In this document: piece by piece, positions 11,378-26,300 of the stretch | How the letters are laid out: every line of letters starts with the position of its first letter | Numbering within the stretch: position 1 is the first letter of the stretch | Assembly (NCBI GenBank): GCA_911728435.2 | Contig: OU452204.1 | Coordinates: 17,980,001-18,044,000, forward strand | Source of the DNA: Apoderus coryli | Taxonomy: Eukaryota > Arthropoda > Insecta > Coleoptera > Attelabidae | Length of the DNA stretch: 64,000 nucleotides | Reading direction: 5' to 3' | The notes under the pieces: model-generated | Databases searched by the model: none | Told to the model about the DNA's origin: nothing | Seen by the model: only the letters and a program-made list of their open reading frames with translations | Position numbers and translations under genes: made by a program

Positions 11378-14300
11378 TTAATCAGATTTCGTATCTTTGG
11401 TTTCTTTGAAGTCTTTTTTGTATGGCATGTATCTTCTTTGTAGTTCACCAACAGGCATTTCCACTAGCAAAGTCAGTATTAGGGCTCCGATGTATGTTAA
11501 GACAACGTTGCTGATTGTCTCCATATGCTAACATAGAAATCGTTTTAACTTATAAAGGCAGAACTTCATCTAATGATGGATAACGTTAAAATATTGGCAG
11601 TTTCCCAATACACTTAAAACCGGCAAAGTTCCCGTTCATTTTTTAAGGTTTTTAGGCACAGTAAAACATAATAAATAGAAGACCTTTAAGATTTTTTTAG
11701 TTTTCTAGAATAGTCTCTTGAAATTATTGTACAGGGTGGCTGAAAAATGTTTCAATTTATTTTTTAAGATTTTTAGGCAGTTCTGTTTCATTTAGTCGAG
11801 ATTAACGAGTCGCTACTGTAGATAATTTAGTTATTGTTTGAATTACTATTTACCGAGACCGTGAAAAGGCACCACCAAACCAATTTGAAGTATGGTTCAT
11901 ATTTAGAAATTGAGACCCAATAAAAAAATTAAATCCACGTAAAAACATCTATCAAACGTCGTTTATACGAGGCATGTTTTTTAAGTAAGTACCGTTTTGG
12001 AATTAAAAAAAGACGTGCAAAGATATCGCAATAATTTTATTTTTACATGAAAGCCTGTACCTTAATCTACTTTTCTACATAATTTCCGTGAATATTGAGG
12101 CACTTGTCATAACGTGGCACCAGTTTTTGAATACCCTCCTCATAAAATTCTGCCGTCTGACTTGTTAACCACTGTATCACAAATGTTTTGACTTCGTTAT
12201 CGTCTTGAAGACGCTGACCACCCAGGTGTTTCTTCAAGTACAGGAACAAATGGTAGTCGCTGGGCGCCAGATCATAGAGGATGATCTAGAGTTTCTCATT
12301 TAAAGGATTTGATGAGATCTTTGGTCCGATTAGCCACATGTGGACGGGCATTGTCATGCAGCAAAACGATACCCTTACTCAACTTGCCACGTCTTTTGTT
12401 CTGGATTCCACGACGCAGATTGTTCAATGTCTCACAATAAGACGCTGCATTGATTGTCTCATTACGAGGCAGAAACTCCAATAGCAATACTCCTTTTCTG
12501 TCCCAAAAAACTGTGCACATGATTTTCCGGGCAGAAATTGTTTGCTTAAACTTCACTCTTTTGGGTGATGATGAATGTCGCCATTCCATGGATTGTTGTT
12601 TCGATTCTGGTGTGACGTAGGCCACCCATGTTTCGTCACCAGTAACAATTTGGTCTAAAAAATCTTCACCTTCATTGTGGTACCGCTCAAGGAAAGTCAA
12701 TGCACTGCCTAAACGTTGGGTTTTGTGCAAATCCGTCAACATTTTTGGAACCCAACGTGAACACAATTTCCGGTAATTCAAGTTCTCGGTCACAATGCGA
12801 TACAAAACACTACGAGAATATTGAGGAAAGCAGTCGCACATTGATGAAATTGTAAAGCGTCTGTTGTCTCTCACCTTTTCCTCCACTTTCTGCACCAAAT
12901 CTTCATTAACGACCGAAGAACGCCCGCTCCGTTCTTCATCATGCACATTTGTGCGGCCATCTTTAAATGCTCTCACCCATTTCCTTACCATTCCATCACT
13001 CATAATGTCTTGTCCGTAAACTTCACAGATCTCACGATGAATATCGATCGGTTTTACGCCTTTACCACTAAGCAATCGTATAACAGCCCGAACTTCACAA
13101 TCGGCGGGACTCACGATTGTCGGAGGCATCTTAAACACTCAGTAAACAACGTATACAATGAGGAATCAGACTGTAATGGCGTTAGTGCGTAGACAAGAGA
13201 TGTAGGTAACCAGCGCGCATGCGCGGAACGCCGACGGTAGCGCTGCGGCGGCGGAATCGCAAAACGGTACTTACTAAAAAAACGTGCCTCGTATATTTAC
13301 AATATCTGTTATAGTTTCCGAGATACGAGCGGGATCCGATAAGGGATTTTTTCGAATTCTGGATCTCGAAAACTACATGCGTTACCCAACACAACGAAAT
13401 CTGGACGCCCTGTACAGTAGACTGGTTTACTAATCGTATTGCGATGTTCACGGCTTGTCTAAAGAAGGGTTCGTTTATGCTTACCAAAGTTACATCCGAA
13501 AAATGGAATAGATTTTGAACACCATTCGTTGCTTTAACCAAGATTAATGTAAAATGAATTAAAAATGCGCTGTAGGACAACCTGCCTAAAATATATATGA
13601 AGTCCCATGTAAGAAACAAACCCGTCCATCCTGCAAATGTTTTTCTGTTAAATTACTAAAGACATTTGTGTAAATACTCGACTTACCTCCATTCCCTTCA
13701 GACACACCCATAAACAGCAAGATGATACTAAATGTGAAAATAGGCCTACTAAACGCCACATAAACATACATCCATATCGAATGATTCGTCACATAATTGT
13801 TGATAACTAAATAGCCTGGCAATCCCGCCGTAATCAGAATAGTCGGCAACCACACCAAGTGCCATATAAATATTCTTAGCTACAATAAAAGTTTCTCATC
13901 ATTATCTGAATATTCAGTAAAATAAATAATATTTTAGTATTTAATTTTATGTCATTGTGAAATTATTTTATACAATTTTCAACCCGAGGTAAACTCAGCT
14001 TTACCATAAAACAGTAAATTTGTCTGAAGCAGACTTTATTCATCATTATTCTTCTAATACATTATTTATTTGGATCTCTCTCTTTCTTCGCCGTGCAATG
14101 GGCAACACTGCCACCACGGCATATCCCCAATATACGAGATACAACCAGCTGACGGCCGGCTATCGCCTTTACATAGTTCTTCTTCTTCTTCTTCGATCAG
14201 TCGCATGATCTTCACTTTGTCCACAGCAGACCTAAACAGTGCTTACTCCATACCACTGGCGAAGATTCCTGAGCCACGATGTTCTTCGGCGACCAGGACC

Positions 14301-17300
14301 ACGCTTTCCCTCTATTTTTCCTTGAATATGAAGCAATTCATATTTCGGATTTCTCATTACGTGGGCAAAGTACTCCAGCTTTTTTCTTTTTATGGTATTA
14401 AGCACCTCTCTTTCTTTATTCATACGCTGTAGAACCGCTTCATTCGTCACTCTGTCCATCCATGATATCTTCAGCATTCTTCGGTAAGCCCACATTTCGA
14501 AAGCCTCAATCCTCCTACACATTGCCTCAGTGAGGGTCCATGCTTCCATCCCATAGAACAATATGCTGAAGACATAGCAACGCAATATGCGTATTCTTAG
14601 GGGAATTCTTAGAGCTCTGTTGGTTAACACTTTCTGCATGTTTTTAAATGATGTTCTCGCTTTCTCTATTCTGCTTTTGATTTCTTGAGTTAGATCCCAT
14701 TCTTCATTCACCCAGCAGCCCAGGTATTTTTATTTTTGTACTCTTTCCACTATTTCTCCATTTATGCTAATATCTGTTAAGTTGTCAGCTATATTTTTGT
14801 TTTTGCTGACAACCATCCATTTGGTCTTCTTTATATTTAATCGTAGACCCATTTGTTGGCTGCGGTCTGTTACCGCTGATAACAGTGTCTGTAGATCATC
14901 TTTATCTGTTGCTAGTAGGACTGTGTCGTCCGCATATCTTAGATTGTTGATGACCACTCCATTAGCAATTATACCCTCTGTTCTGTCTTCGACGGTTTCT
15001 CTGAAAATTTTTTCTGCATATAAGTTAAACAGAAGGGGGGAGAGCACACAGCCTTGTCTAACTCCTCTCATAATGGGCACTTCTTCAGATGTCTGGCCGT
15101 TAATTCTAATGTCAGCTGTCTGATTCCAGTACAAGTTGGCTATTATCCGAACGTCCCGTCCGTCCAGACCTATATCGTTCAGTATAGCTATTAATTTATC
15201 GTGTTGAACAGTGTCGAATGCCTTCTCGTAGTCTACGAAACAGGCATATACATCTACGTTTACGTCCCGGCATCGTTGTAAGAGAACCTGGACGCTAAAC
15301 AGCGCCTCCCTTGTACCGAAACCGCTTTTAAAACCAAACTGAGACCTGCCAATGTTTTCCTCACACTTGCTGTATATTCTGGAATGAACGATTTTCAGGA
15401 ACAACTTTAATACATGACTCATTAAACTGATTGTTCTGTAATCTTTACAGTATTTACAATTAGCCTTCTTTGGTATAGCAACGAAGGTTGACTTGAGCCA
15501 GTCTTTAGGGATTACTCCGGTCTTGTATATGCAGTTGAGCAAGCTTAATAGAAGTTTAAGAGTCCTATCTTCCTTCAACGTTTGTATTCCATCTGGTCCT
15601 GGTGCTTTCCCATTTTTTGCACCCGATATAGCGTGTATGAGTTCCGCCTTGGTGATATCCATTCCGTCATCCAGGGCAATATTATGCGAAAAACTCCTAC
15701 CATCCACAAAGAGATTTTCAATATATTTTTTCCATTCCTATAGTTGTTCTTCTGTGCTACTAAGAATTTGCTGTCGCTCATTTATGAGAGTGCTGTTGCC
15801 AGCGTTAAATCATAGTCTGATAAATAATATATAGTATATTATAATACTCTAATAATAATATATAGTGTGTTATTTATTAGACTATGGTTAAATTGCACTA
15901 AGACCTTAGCACCTGCCAAAGGAGTCTTGCCCAAACAGCATAAGATTAAACTGCCACAAGGCCGCCACTGATATTAAGTATCATAGTAAATAGTAATATT
16001 TCGTTGCGAGTTTCTTTACTTTTTTTTAATATTCGTCTATATCATTTTGCATTTTTTCCAATCTGCTTCAGATACCTCCAAAACATGATGGCTTTAGAAT
16101 GTACCAATCAGAACTGAACGTTTTAAGTTCCCCTAAATCAGCATAAATATAAATGTTTACGATGCCCAAATGTACAGTTGCCACATGGCCATTTGTTTTG
16201 GAGTGTTTAGATCGCGAATCATAATAAATCTTTCCACGAACATTTCAGGAGTTAAAGTCAACAACTGACGTAGCAAAAATAAGTGTTGCCAAGGCGGAAA
16301 ATATAATAAAATACCTTTGTAGTAAGGAATTTCTTTTGTTGACATCTGGACATATAGTAGCCCAATGCGATGCCCATAATTGGTGCGGCGGAATTACCAA
16401 TCATACTACTAAATTGCAGCAAAAATTCCAAATCTTGAAAGCATCGGAAACCATAACTTGACCTGGAAAACCAATACCAATTTTCATCAGCCTAGTTAAA
16501 CATCATTTTTCTTTTGAAATGGGCTTGTTTAACAAAACAAGACTTAAATTTCGAGAGTTTGTCTGTCAACCACTAAGGTAGTATCGGCGCGTCTATGTGC
16601 TGGTAGTTGTGCTTTAAGGGGTCAGTGACCTCCCAGGCAGCCGATATAGGAACTGTTGTTCGCTCGGCGTACTACCAACGAAAACTAGATGTCGCCAAAC
16701 ACATCCTTTTCATTTTTCTTTTCCTAGGGTGTAGGTTCTAATATGAAAATTTCACACCTAATATACAGGGTGACCCATTAGTGTGTGGACAAAAGATATC
16801 GATCGTAAAACAAAAAAAATATTTACAAAACTTTTAGGCACTAAAGAGATGTATGTACAACTCGAAAATGTTTTTAATTATACAGGATAATTCACAAACG
16901 CGCAGCGGTCAATTTTAGAACTGACACAATGAACCTAAGCATCATTTACGCTGCTCTACTCACAAATTAATCAATAAATACATTTTCGAATTAATTGAAA
17001 AAAAAAAACATATAAAATGAAGAAAAAAAAAACAACCCAATAAATACGTTACAAAACAAAACAATAAATGCAAACAATAAAAAAACTTGTACAAACAGGT
17101 ACACACGAACTAACTTTTCCTGGAAGATGGATAGGGCGTATTTTTTCTATATATACTATATATATATATATATTTCTATATATACCCAAAAAAAAAAAAA
17201 AAAATTGCCGTGACTCACGAACCACCAGAGAAGACATGACAATTAGAATACGCAATGTTTTTGCATCCATTACTGTCTAAATGCTCCAACGAGCTAAAAA

Positions 17301-20300
17301 TTCATTTGTTTTAAGACAGCAGAAGTTGCCTACGTTTTTTTTTTTAATAAAAAAAATTAGATTGACAAAAAATTGCGACTTTTGTTGAATATTTTTGTTT
17401 CTGTAGTTACCAGAACGCCTTAAATGTATGTCAAAATTAACGCCTATTTACAAATATTTAAAAAACTACTGGACCTACGCATATCAACATTTATGTAATT
17501 TTTCTTGTCTTTTATGGCGTAATTTATTTATGTTAAAATATACAGGGTGTCGAATTAAGAAAAAGCAAGTTTGGTCTGCTGCGCGTTTGTGAACTACCCT
17601 GTATAATTGAAAATATTTTTGGGTTGTACATCTCTTCAGTGCCTAAAAGTTTTGTAAAGGATTCTTTTGTCAATAGCATTGTCTTTATAAAGACAATGTC
17701 AATAACTTGTAAATCTTGAGATATCTTCCGTCCACACACTAATGGGCAACTGACAAAGTTAAGTTTCTGCATTTTTGCAACGCCAAGGATCATTTATAAG
17801 TTGCTCTCTGCTAAATAGCAAAATTCATTATAAGAACCTACTATGCATAGTCTAAAAAAAGAAATTAGAAAAAGATCGATTAAAATACGTTAAGTAAGTC
17901 AGTTAAATTGATAGAAAATCTCATAGGGCAGAGGACTTCAAAAAACAGAAACTTCAAATCACTTCATATGCGATGTTTCGCACCCAATGAAGTGATTTGA
18001 AGCTTCTGTTTTTTGAAGTTCTCTACCCTATGAGATTTTCTATCAATTTATATTTGAGAAGAACACGAATAATAACAATGTAAGTAAGTTTAAGTTAAAA
18101 TATTCAAGTTGTATGATTATAGATTTCCTTACTCTGCCGTCGGCATATAGAATGATGAGAAATTATTCAGATGGTTCTCCAGAAACGTTGCTAAAATATT
18201 GACTGATAATAATCCACCACATATAAGCCATACTTTTTTCTCATGTTTTTGAATGAACCATATTAGCAGCATCCCGAAAATGAAATAATAGAAGTCCAAT
18301 GATAAGAACCATGTGGTCTTCATACACTAGAAAGCTTACACTATACAAATACGTTCCAGCTAACTCATAAATATATACCGGCAGAGTCGCCACGGATGCC
18401 ACAAAGTTTTACAGCAAACCTGGATATACCGAAATACAAATTTGATGTTATCCACATTAATCTGGGACACTCTGTATATCCAGTTTAGCCAAACATCCGT
18501 AGCTACACACCCTATATATTAATAAGTTTCATACCATTTCCAGTTCGTTTATAAATTTATTCAAATATAGAATATTGGTCCACCAATTTCTTCTGCAATA
18601 TAAATATTCATTACCAATGACGTTGTTCCAAAATGGTCCGTTTCCAATATGGCGTATCCATGTTGCATGTAGGAGAATCATAACTACAAGTGCTGGAGTT
18701 AATCTAAAATAGTAACATGAGGGTTGCCTTAGTATAGCTTGACCACAGTAGGTACCATACCAATCAGTGTCCATGAAACATTATAGGCCACATCGTATTC
18801 TGTTAAACAGTCTGTTTATTTACATATATATTTGATTAAGAAAGTACAATAAATTGTGTCAGACTTGAGGGTCAGTGAAGTGTTGAGCAAAGAGGTATAG
18901 TCTTTCTAATCTTAATTTAAAAAATATTAATTTAACGACTCTACCGTGGCTATCCGTTCCCATGCCTCTAGATTAGAAATGAGCGTCGAATGCAGCGTTT
19001 TTTGGATACATTTCTTCGTCGTATATAACATTTATAATAAATTATGCCTGTCAAAGGATACCGACAGTAATAAAAATAACTACAGTGACTGTAGTGTAAA
19101 TATAATATGAATGAAACAAATAATTTTTGGCAACGTGTTATTTTCTCAGGTGAATCTAAATATAATCGGATGGACATCATATGGTATGGCGAAGAGTTAA
19201 TGTGGAATTTACAAGAAAATTTGTGTCCGACGGTAAAACACGGTGGCAGAATATTGTACCCATGATTTGTTCAATAGTTTTTCTTAGATTAATAAAATGA
19301 AAGAAGATCTATCGAATTTCATAATTTTGAATAATACCTCAAGTGGATGAAACTTTTTGCAGTCACTGTATCAGACACCGCTTTAAAACTAAGGTAACCA
19401 AAAAATGAGTTAAAGCCGTGTTGTACAGGGTGTTTTATAAACAAATTGATAAAAATAATCATCAACGGATTGTCTTTATATTACACTATACGCCAAAATT
19501 CTACTAACAGAAGTTGTTTAGAATGAAATTTCATATCCCCGAACCAAATTTCAGGAATACAAAAGCAAATTTTTGGAAAAAGACTTTTTTGCAATAATTT
19601 ATTTTAATTTAAATCAAAATATGACAAATACTTTTTTTACAGAATGTGATGTTATTTTTATTTATGGGGTCGTCTCAAACAATTGGTTTATGCTGAACCA
19701 CTTCCTATGATATGCTGCAAACTCGTTAATTTTAGAACAAATTTCAGAACAGTTTTAAGGAAAATTCAGACGAAGGATAGAAAGATGTGCTGATATGGGC
19801 GGTGATTATATTGAATAAATGTTTATTACAAAATATTAATCCTATTGCTAATTACCCAGTTTGTTTATACGTTTGTTGTCTCAATTTTCATATTTATAAT
19901 GTGTTGTAATGTTTATGTGGCGTTTCTTGTAAGATACAAAACAAAATAATACGAAGTATTCTATGATAATACTAATGATTGAAAAATAGTATTTTTTCCA
20001 AAAATATGCTTTTATATTCTTGAAAAGCAAAAAATTGCATTCTAAACAACTTTTTTTAGTAGAATTTTGACGCAAATTTTAAAATAACACTCCATTGATG
20101 ATGATTTTCATAAATTTGTTGATAAACCACCCTGTACAATCGCGATTTAACTAATTTTTTGGGTATCTTAGTTTTAAAACAAGCAGGACTCATTCCCCAA
20201 ATGTCATTCCAAAATTCAAAGATTTTTTGTCCTTTACACCTCTTGTTACATCTATCCTGGGACACACTGTATATACAGACAGTTTTTTGTTATAAAGCAG

Positions 20301-23300
20301 TATACCAGTGACATTGTAGGGCATGTATTGTTATGAAATAATGTGTATTGTCAAAGATTCAGATGGTTGTCCCTTCTATTTTGATACGCTCATGTCTCTA
20401 GACGATTTACGTCAACGGATAATTGATGAATATCGAAATATTACACCAGAAATGCTTCAGGATGTACGAATCCACTTTGAACACAACACTTAATACTGTA
20501 TATGCCACCGTTTTAACAATGTGAAAGTAAAAAAACATGAATTTGTCGTTTTCACTGACCCAATTCCAAACTTTTAAGAAAAAACCAAGCGGTTACTTTT
20601 TGGTTCATTAGACCATCATGTATTTTGGGACTATTTTAATTGTTTTTCAACGTTTGTCTTAGCAAATTAAGAAGGATTAAGAAAATTTACCTAATTAGTC
20701 GATGTAATGTTATTAACGATAATAGCTTCAATTTGATGTTTTTCTTTTTGGAATATTCAAATAATCCATAACTAAGCAGAAGCGAAGAAATCAAAAATGC
20801 AGTACTATCTGCTAAACTTCCACTGTTTAATAGTAATGTTTCCAATTTCTTATGAATCTGAAAAATACACATTAGTCGTATTACTAAGTTACATTGAAAT
20901 TCATGTAAATTCTAATAAATAAATAAATAAGTAGGTGAAAGTAGGGTAAGTTGGCGAAGTTAAGCCCGATATCCAATTTGCACATATTTGTTTTAAATTA
21001 AAAATAAATATTTATTAATATTTTGAACTCTGCTTATCATAGTAATTAACCAACACAATATTCTAGCTGTAGCTAAACAGATTTATTTTATTCTATTTTT
21101 TAAAAAAAAGGTGTCATAATCGTCATCTTACCCACAGGCGCTGATAAGTTGACGAACTGCAAAACTGCAAAAAAATAACAAATTCTAACTTAAAAACCTT
21201 TGGTGTAGAAAAGGATATAAATTGGAAAGTTTTTTCAGTAAGGACTAAACATTTGTAAGTTTATTTATGAGTCCAAGTTTTTTTTTAATTTCTTTTCATT
21301 ACAGAAGTCGCACACCCACACTTTAGCCTTGGCTTCTTCTGAGTCAAGATCCGTGAATTCAGAATGCGCTCATTTAAAACACATATTACATCGAAACCAT
21401 AACTCATTGTTTTTACCTTCATCATTACAAATTAAACAGAGTTTGTCGTCTTCTTCATTCTCTTGGTCTGAATCATTATCACTATCATGATAAGGTATTT
21501 CTACTGAACTCTCTGAAGAAGAAGAATCAAATAACTGACGTTTTGTGTTTTTCGTTTTATTTTGTTTCACTATTTTTGCCATCTTTATTTCTTTTGTGGT
21601 TTTTAGTTTATGTGATCTCTCAAGTGACTTTAATTGTTTTTTTCGTTCTTTGTCCAGCTTTTCGTGTTGTTTTCCTTCCAACGCATCTTTTCCGGTGTGC
21701 TGGAAAGTATCAGGGAAGGTAGTTTTTTTCTACAACGTCTATTTTTAATGACGGCTTGTGATAGAGAAGGTAATCCAAATTTCGATTTGATGGTTTGGCT
21801 TTCCTTGTTTGGGCTTGTTCGTGGTTTCAATATATTACAATTTGAAGTTGAAGGCATGGAATAACTATTTAGTATTGATGACGGCTTAGCGTGGTTTACT
21901 CCAGAAGTTGAAGGCACTGACTCTTTAAAAATATTACCTTCCCCAATTTAATGTAAGTTGAGTTCTGGTGGGCGAACATCTTCTATTAGTGTTGGAGTTA
22001 ATTCTCGTTATGTTGTTTTTGATGTTTCGAAATCAAGTTCGGTGAATATTTGAGAGTCAAATGGTTCTATACCAGTTGCTCTAAAACCACTTATGGCGTT
22101 CGCAACCGTTGCAACTTTCAAAAAAAAGCTAAAAACTGCACAAACTTTAATAAATATTAAAATAAATGGGTGCAGGTAAGTTGACGAATTCGTCATCTTG
22201 TCTACTTTGTTTTTCGTCATCTTACCCTCCCCTGCTATTTTAAAGAAAACCGTTAGTCATAACAAAAATAAATAAACTATTTTGTTCATTCGTTGTCTAC
22301 AGTACAACTTAAGCATGCATACTTACCTTGCAATGATAAATTAAATAATAAGACTTATGAAACCACCCCTTGACGTTATTTTTGCGTTCACAAAAATTAT
22401 AACGTTAATAAAGATTATTATTATTATTAAAAGTACGACGTCTTGAGAGCGACCAAAGGTCAAAACGGTCCTATAAGAGCTGGTGATTAAATCCGCTCGC
22501 AATTTGCCACAGAACTTTTGAGCAAGGCCGATTATTGTAATAATGGTTTCTTGCTAATGGTAATGTTATGTTAATAAGTATTGTATGTCGTTAGTTTATG
22601 ATATTGTTTACACGCATATACATATTTAATTTGTCCTATTAACGCTAAGTATGACTTACTTTCTAAAAATATGGATAAATCTTACCAATTCAATGGATTG
22701 TGTATTGCTAACTGGTAGACTAATTTTCGGCAACACTGAGTGGAAAATTATAATCATGCACATGTTGCACACTCGTATACCTTGGATGGAACGAAATTTT
22801 TCCACTTCAGGCGAATGATCAATGGTCATTAGCTTTTTCCAGCCTTTGACCACAGAGAATGACGTCACAAACTTTCCATAACCGTTACTTGTAACCTTTT
22901 CATAGACTTCCGGGGGTTCATAACGGGCCCATCCCTCATAGAGTGTTGCAAACAATACAAACAACACGTATGCGGCCAGAATTATCCTTAAATTGTAAAA
23001 AGAACGCAAAATTATTAGGTCACTGTGTGAATTCTTCTGTACAAAGCCAAAGAAGAAGCAAATTTCTGAGCTGATGTACCAGTGGAATTTACGCTACCCA
23101 GTGAAGCTTCATACTATTCACTTCACTTCTGAGTAGCAGGAACATCTATGTTCCGGATCTCTATTCGTTCTGAATCAACCTAGTTAATTGATTTTACGCG
23201 CTGTTTAAATTAATGGTTCTATTGATAGCTGCTATAGATAGCTGCTATCAATATTGTGTACACTCTCCATCCATGTCCACCATTGAGGTCAGCACATTAA

Positions 23301-26300
23301 GATATTTCTACTTCGAAGATATATTGCTGTCCCCAATACGATTTCCACACCGGGGTCACCTTTCATATGATTACACACGACCACTAGAAGGCGCTTTTGA
23401 TATTGAAGGAAACCCTGACAGAGCAATACTCTGGGGCAAAACCTTCATAGCTTGAGACACTCCAAGGTACTCCTTGCAAACTAGAAGCTTCTATAGCGAA
23501 ATTGCGGAATCTATTTGGATCTCAGTAATAGCCTGCTACATATTCTCACAGGGTTTCTCACCTGACGTGCCATCGCTGAGACCAACCAAGTTAATGGAGT
23601 TCATTAGAACTCTGAAACAAACTTCAAGGATTCAAGAGAAAGACCGTCGCACTATGCATCAGAGAGCCCCAATTTATTAACCTGATTGTGATACCAAATG
23701 ATAACAAACCCCATTTTAGTTTTGAGTAGTTAACGTTTCGCTGATCATCATGTCACATTTTTAGGGTAATATTGTGTAAGAGGTGCTGATATTTACTGAT
23801 AGACTTCGGTAAGTGTAAGATAAGAATATATGTAAGACCGTCACTACTCACCCACCAGTAATATCAAGCAGATCGACCGGATATTTCGGTTCTGCTCTCT
23901 CACATTCCACTTTTGCAATAGTCCCTTTCAGTCCCAAAGGACGGAATTTATCGTTGTAACATTGTGTTAGTTCTTTGACGAATACGGGTTGGATTTCATT
24001 AGGATTTGTTCGATTTATTTGAGGACATGTTTCGGTGACACAAATCCAATGGCGTAGTACTGAATGATTATAGTTCCAAAGGTCTGACGAAACAGTCTGA
24101 AATAAAACGAAAATATCGTTCATATGAACGTTCACTTTTTTCCATTACAAAAGTTGATTGACACAAAAGGCTATAACTCTTGAATCAAAAGTCAGATTGC
24201 TGTCAAATTTATACACGTATCGTTTGAAGGTTAGTACTAAATAAAAATCATATGGGAAACATTTTAGTAACGCCATCTGTGTCATCCTATAGCCTTTTTA
24301 AATTGATTCATATATTTATAAAACCAAGATACTTATAAATTTAAATCTGATCGATTCAGTCCGGTAATTTTGGATCGCAAGCGTAAATTTAAACGCGTAT
24401 TGTTGAGTATGGTGCACCGCAGGGTACAGTCTTGGACCCGCTTATTACTTTCATTGTATACATAGGTATAATCACCTATACAGGGTGTCCCGAAATTAAC
24501 TTAAAACAATTTAAGGGGACGTTCTACAAGCAAAAATAAGATTTTTTTTTCATATGAACATATATCGAACAATGCTTAGTTTTTCATATACAGGGTGTTA
24601 TTTGTAAAAAAGATAATAATAATAATCTCCTTATTGTCTAACAGAAGAGAAGAAAATTGGGAGGATCACAAGAACAATCAATAATAACAAGAAATAATTA
24701 ACACATGAACATAATTCATCAAAACAAATCCAAATAAGTAGCCCGCAAACATGTCTCTAAACTTTTCTTAAAAGAATCAAGCGATACATTAAAAAAATCA
24801 AATCCGAACCTTGCCAGTAACAGGCCGTGATCACACCCACGAGGAGGAAAATATCCATCAATTTTAAATGACAAATATTTTAAAAACTTACGTTGGATAC
24901 TCTCCAATCTCTGTATATGCACTCGGTAGATGGGCGACCAAATGATTGTAGCGAATTCCAAAATAGACACAACAAAGGCGAAATAGAGACTTTTCAGGCA
25001 GTCCATGTTGTTGAATTCTCTGGTCTGTCTAAAAATAAATCCTAACACTCGCAAAGCATTAGCAGAAACTTGCTCACTGTGGTAGTTGAAAGATAAATCA
25101 CCATCCAAGTATACACCAAGATCTTTGATTAAAGCGCAGCGTTCCAAATTTGAATTATCGATGGTGTAGTTTCGCAAAAACGTCTATTTAGATCACACCA
25201 TTCTGAGAGCCGACACAGATCTGTTTGAAGCTGTGCGCAATCGTTCTCACAAACAACAGTGCGATACAATCTTAAGTCATCCGCAAACAACAAATAATTG
25301 CTATTGAAACCAGAGCCAATATCGTTTACGAATATTGCAAAGAGAAGAGGAGCCAACGTACTGCCCTGCGGAGTTCCACTTGAGGCTGTGAATGAACTTG
25401 AATCCATTGTATTCAACAAATTGTTGCCTTGCTCCCAGATAGGACTGAAAAAATGATATCAGATTCCTGCCGAAGCCAATATCGCACATCTTCTGTTGAA
25501 TCAGGGAATGATCAATCTTAGCGAACGCCTTGGAAAAGTCGGTATAGATTGCGTCGACTTGCAAACCTCGACCGACAGCCGGAATTACATCCTGCAGGAA
25601 AGTGGTTAGATTGGTCACCGTAGAACGACCCTTAATGAACCCATGTTGCTGGTAAACTAGCCTATGTTTTATTTGCTCAAATAACTTGTTGTGCAGAGCA
25701 ATTTCAAAAACCTTTGCGAAATTAGGAAGAATTGAAATAGGTCGATAGTTTTCGATTCTGTTAATATCTCCCGATTTATGTATACGACATATACGAGCTA
25801 TCTTCCAGTAGTCAGGAAATAAGTTGGACCGCAGGGATAAATTAAAAATGTAATACAATGGTTCCACAAATGCATAAGCACAATCTTAAACCACCATCGC
25901 GGGTAGGTTATCTATACCTGAAGTCATCTTCGGTTTTAGACTTTTCAGAGCACTTAGAATATCTTCCATATCCAAGCTCCCCACATCCACCAGATCATCA
26001 CTGTTAAAAGTCTCAGTATAGTCCTGGCTTATCGAATCAACATATACATTACGAAAATAATTGGCAAATCCGGAAACGATATTTATTGGATCTGATATTT
26101 CAGTGCCCTGCTCGTCAACCATAACACCAGGCATACGTGACCTCTGTTTTTTATTCTGAACAAAACTTCAAAGGTGTGCCGGGTCGCCTCTTATTGAGTG
26201 TTGAATGCGATTTATATATATTCTGTATGCTTGCTCGATTTCTATCTTTATCCTTGATCTTAATAACCTGAACTTAGACAAGTAGTGCGGTGCTCCAGAG

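Noticed and set aside
16157..16345. Open frame past gene B exon 8 as extra coding sequence
   Set aside because: It is in a different frame from the exon; the donor at 16314 joins in phase to exon 13879 and gives the expected helix.
17068..17280. Plus- and minus-strand frames in the centre of the inverted-repeat element
   Set aside because: Low-complexity TA/A runs, no motif, both strands open by composition.
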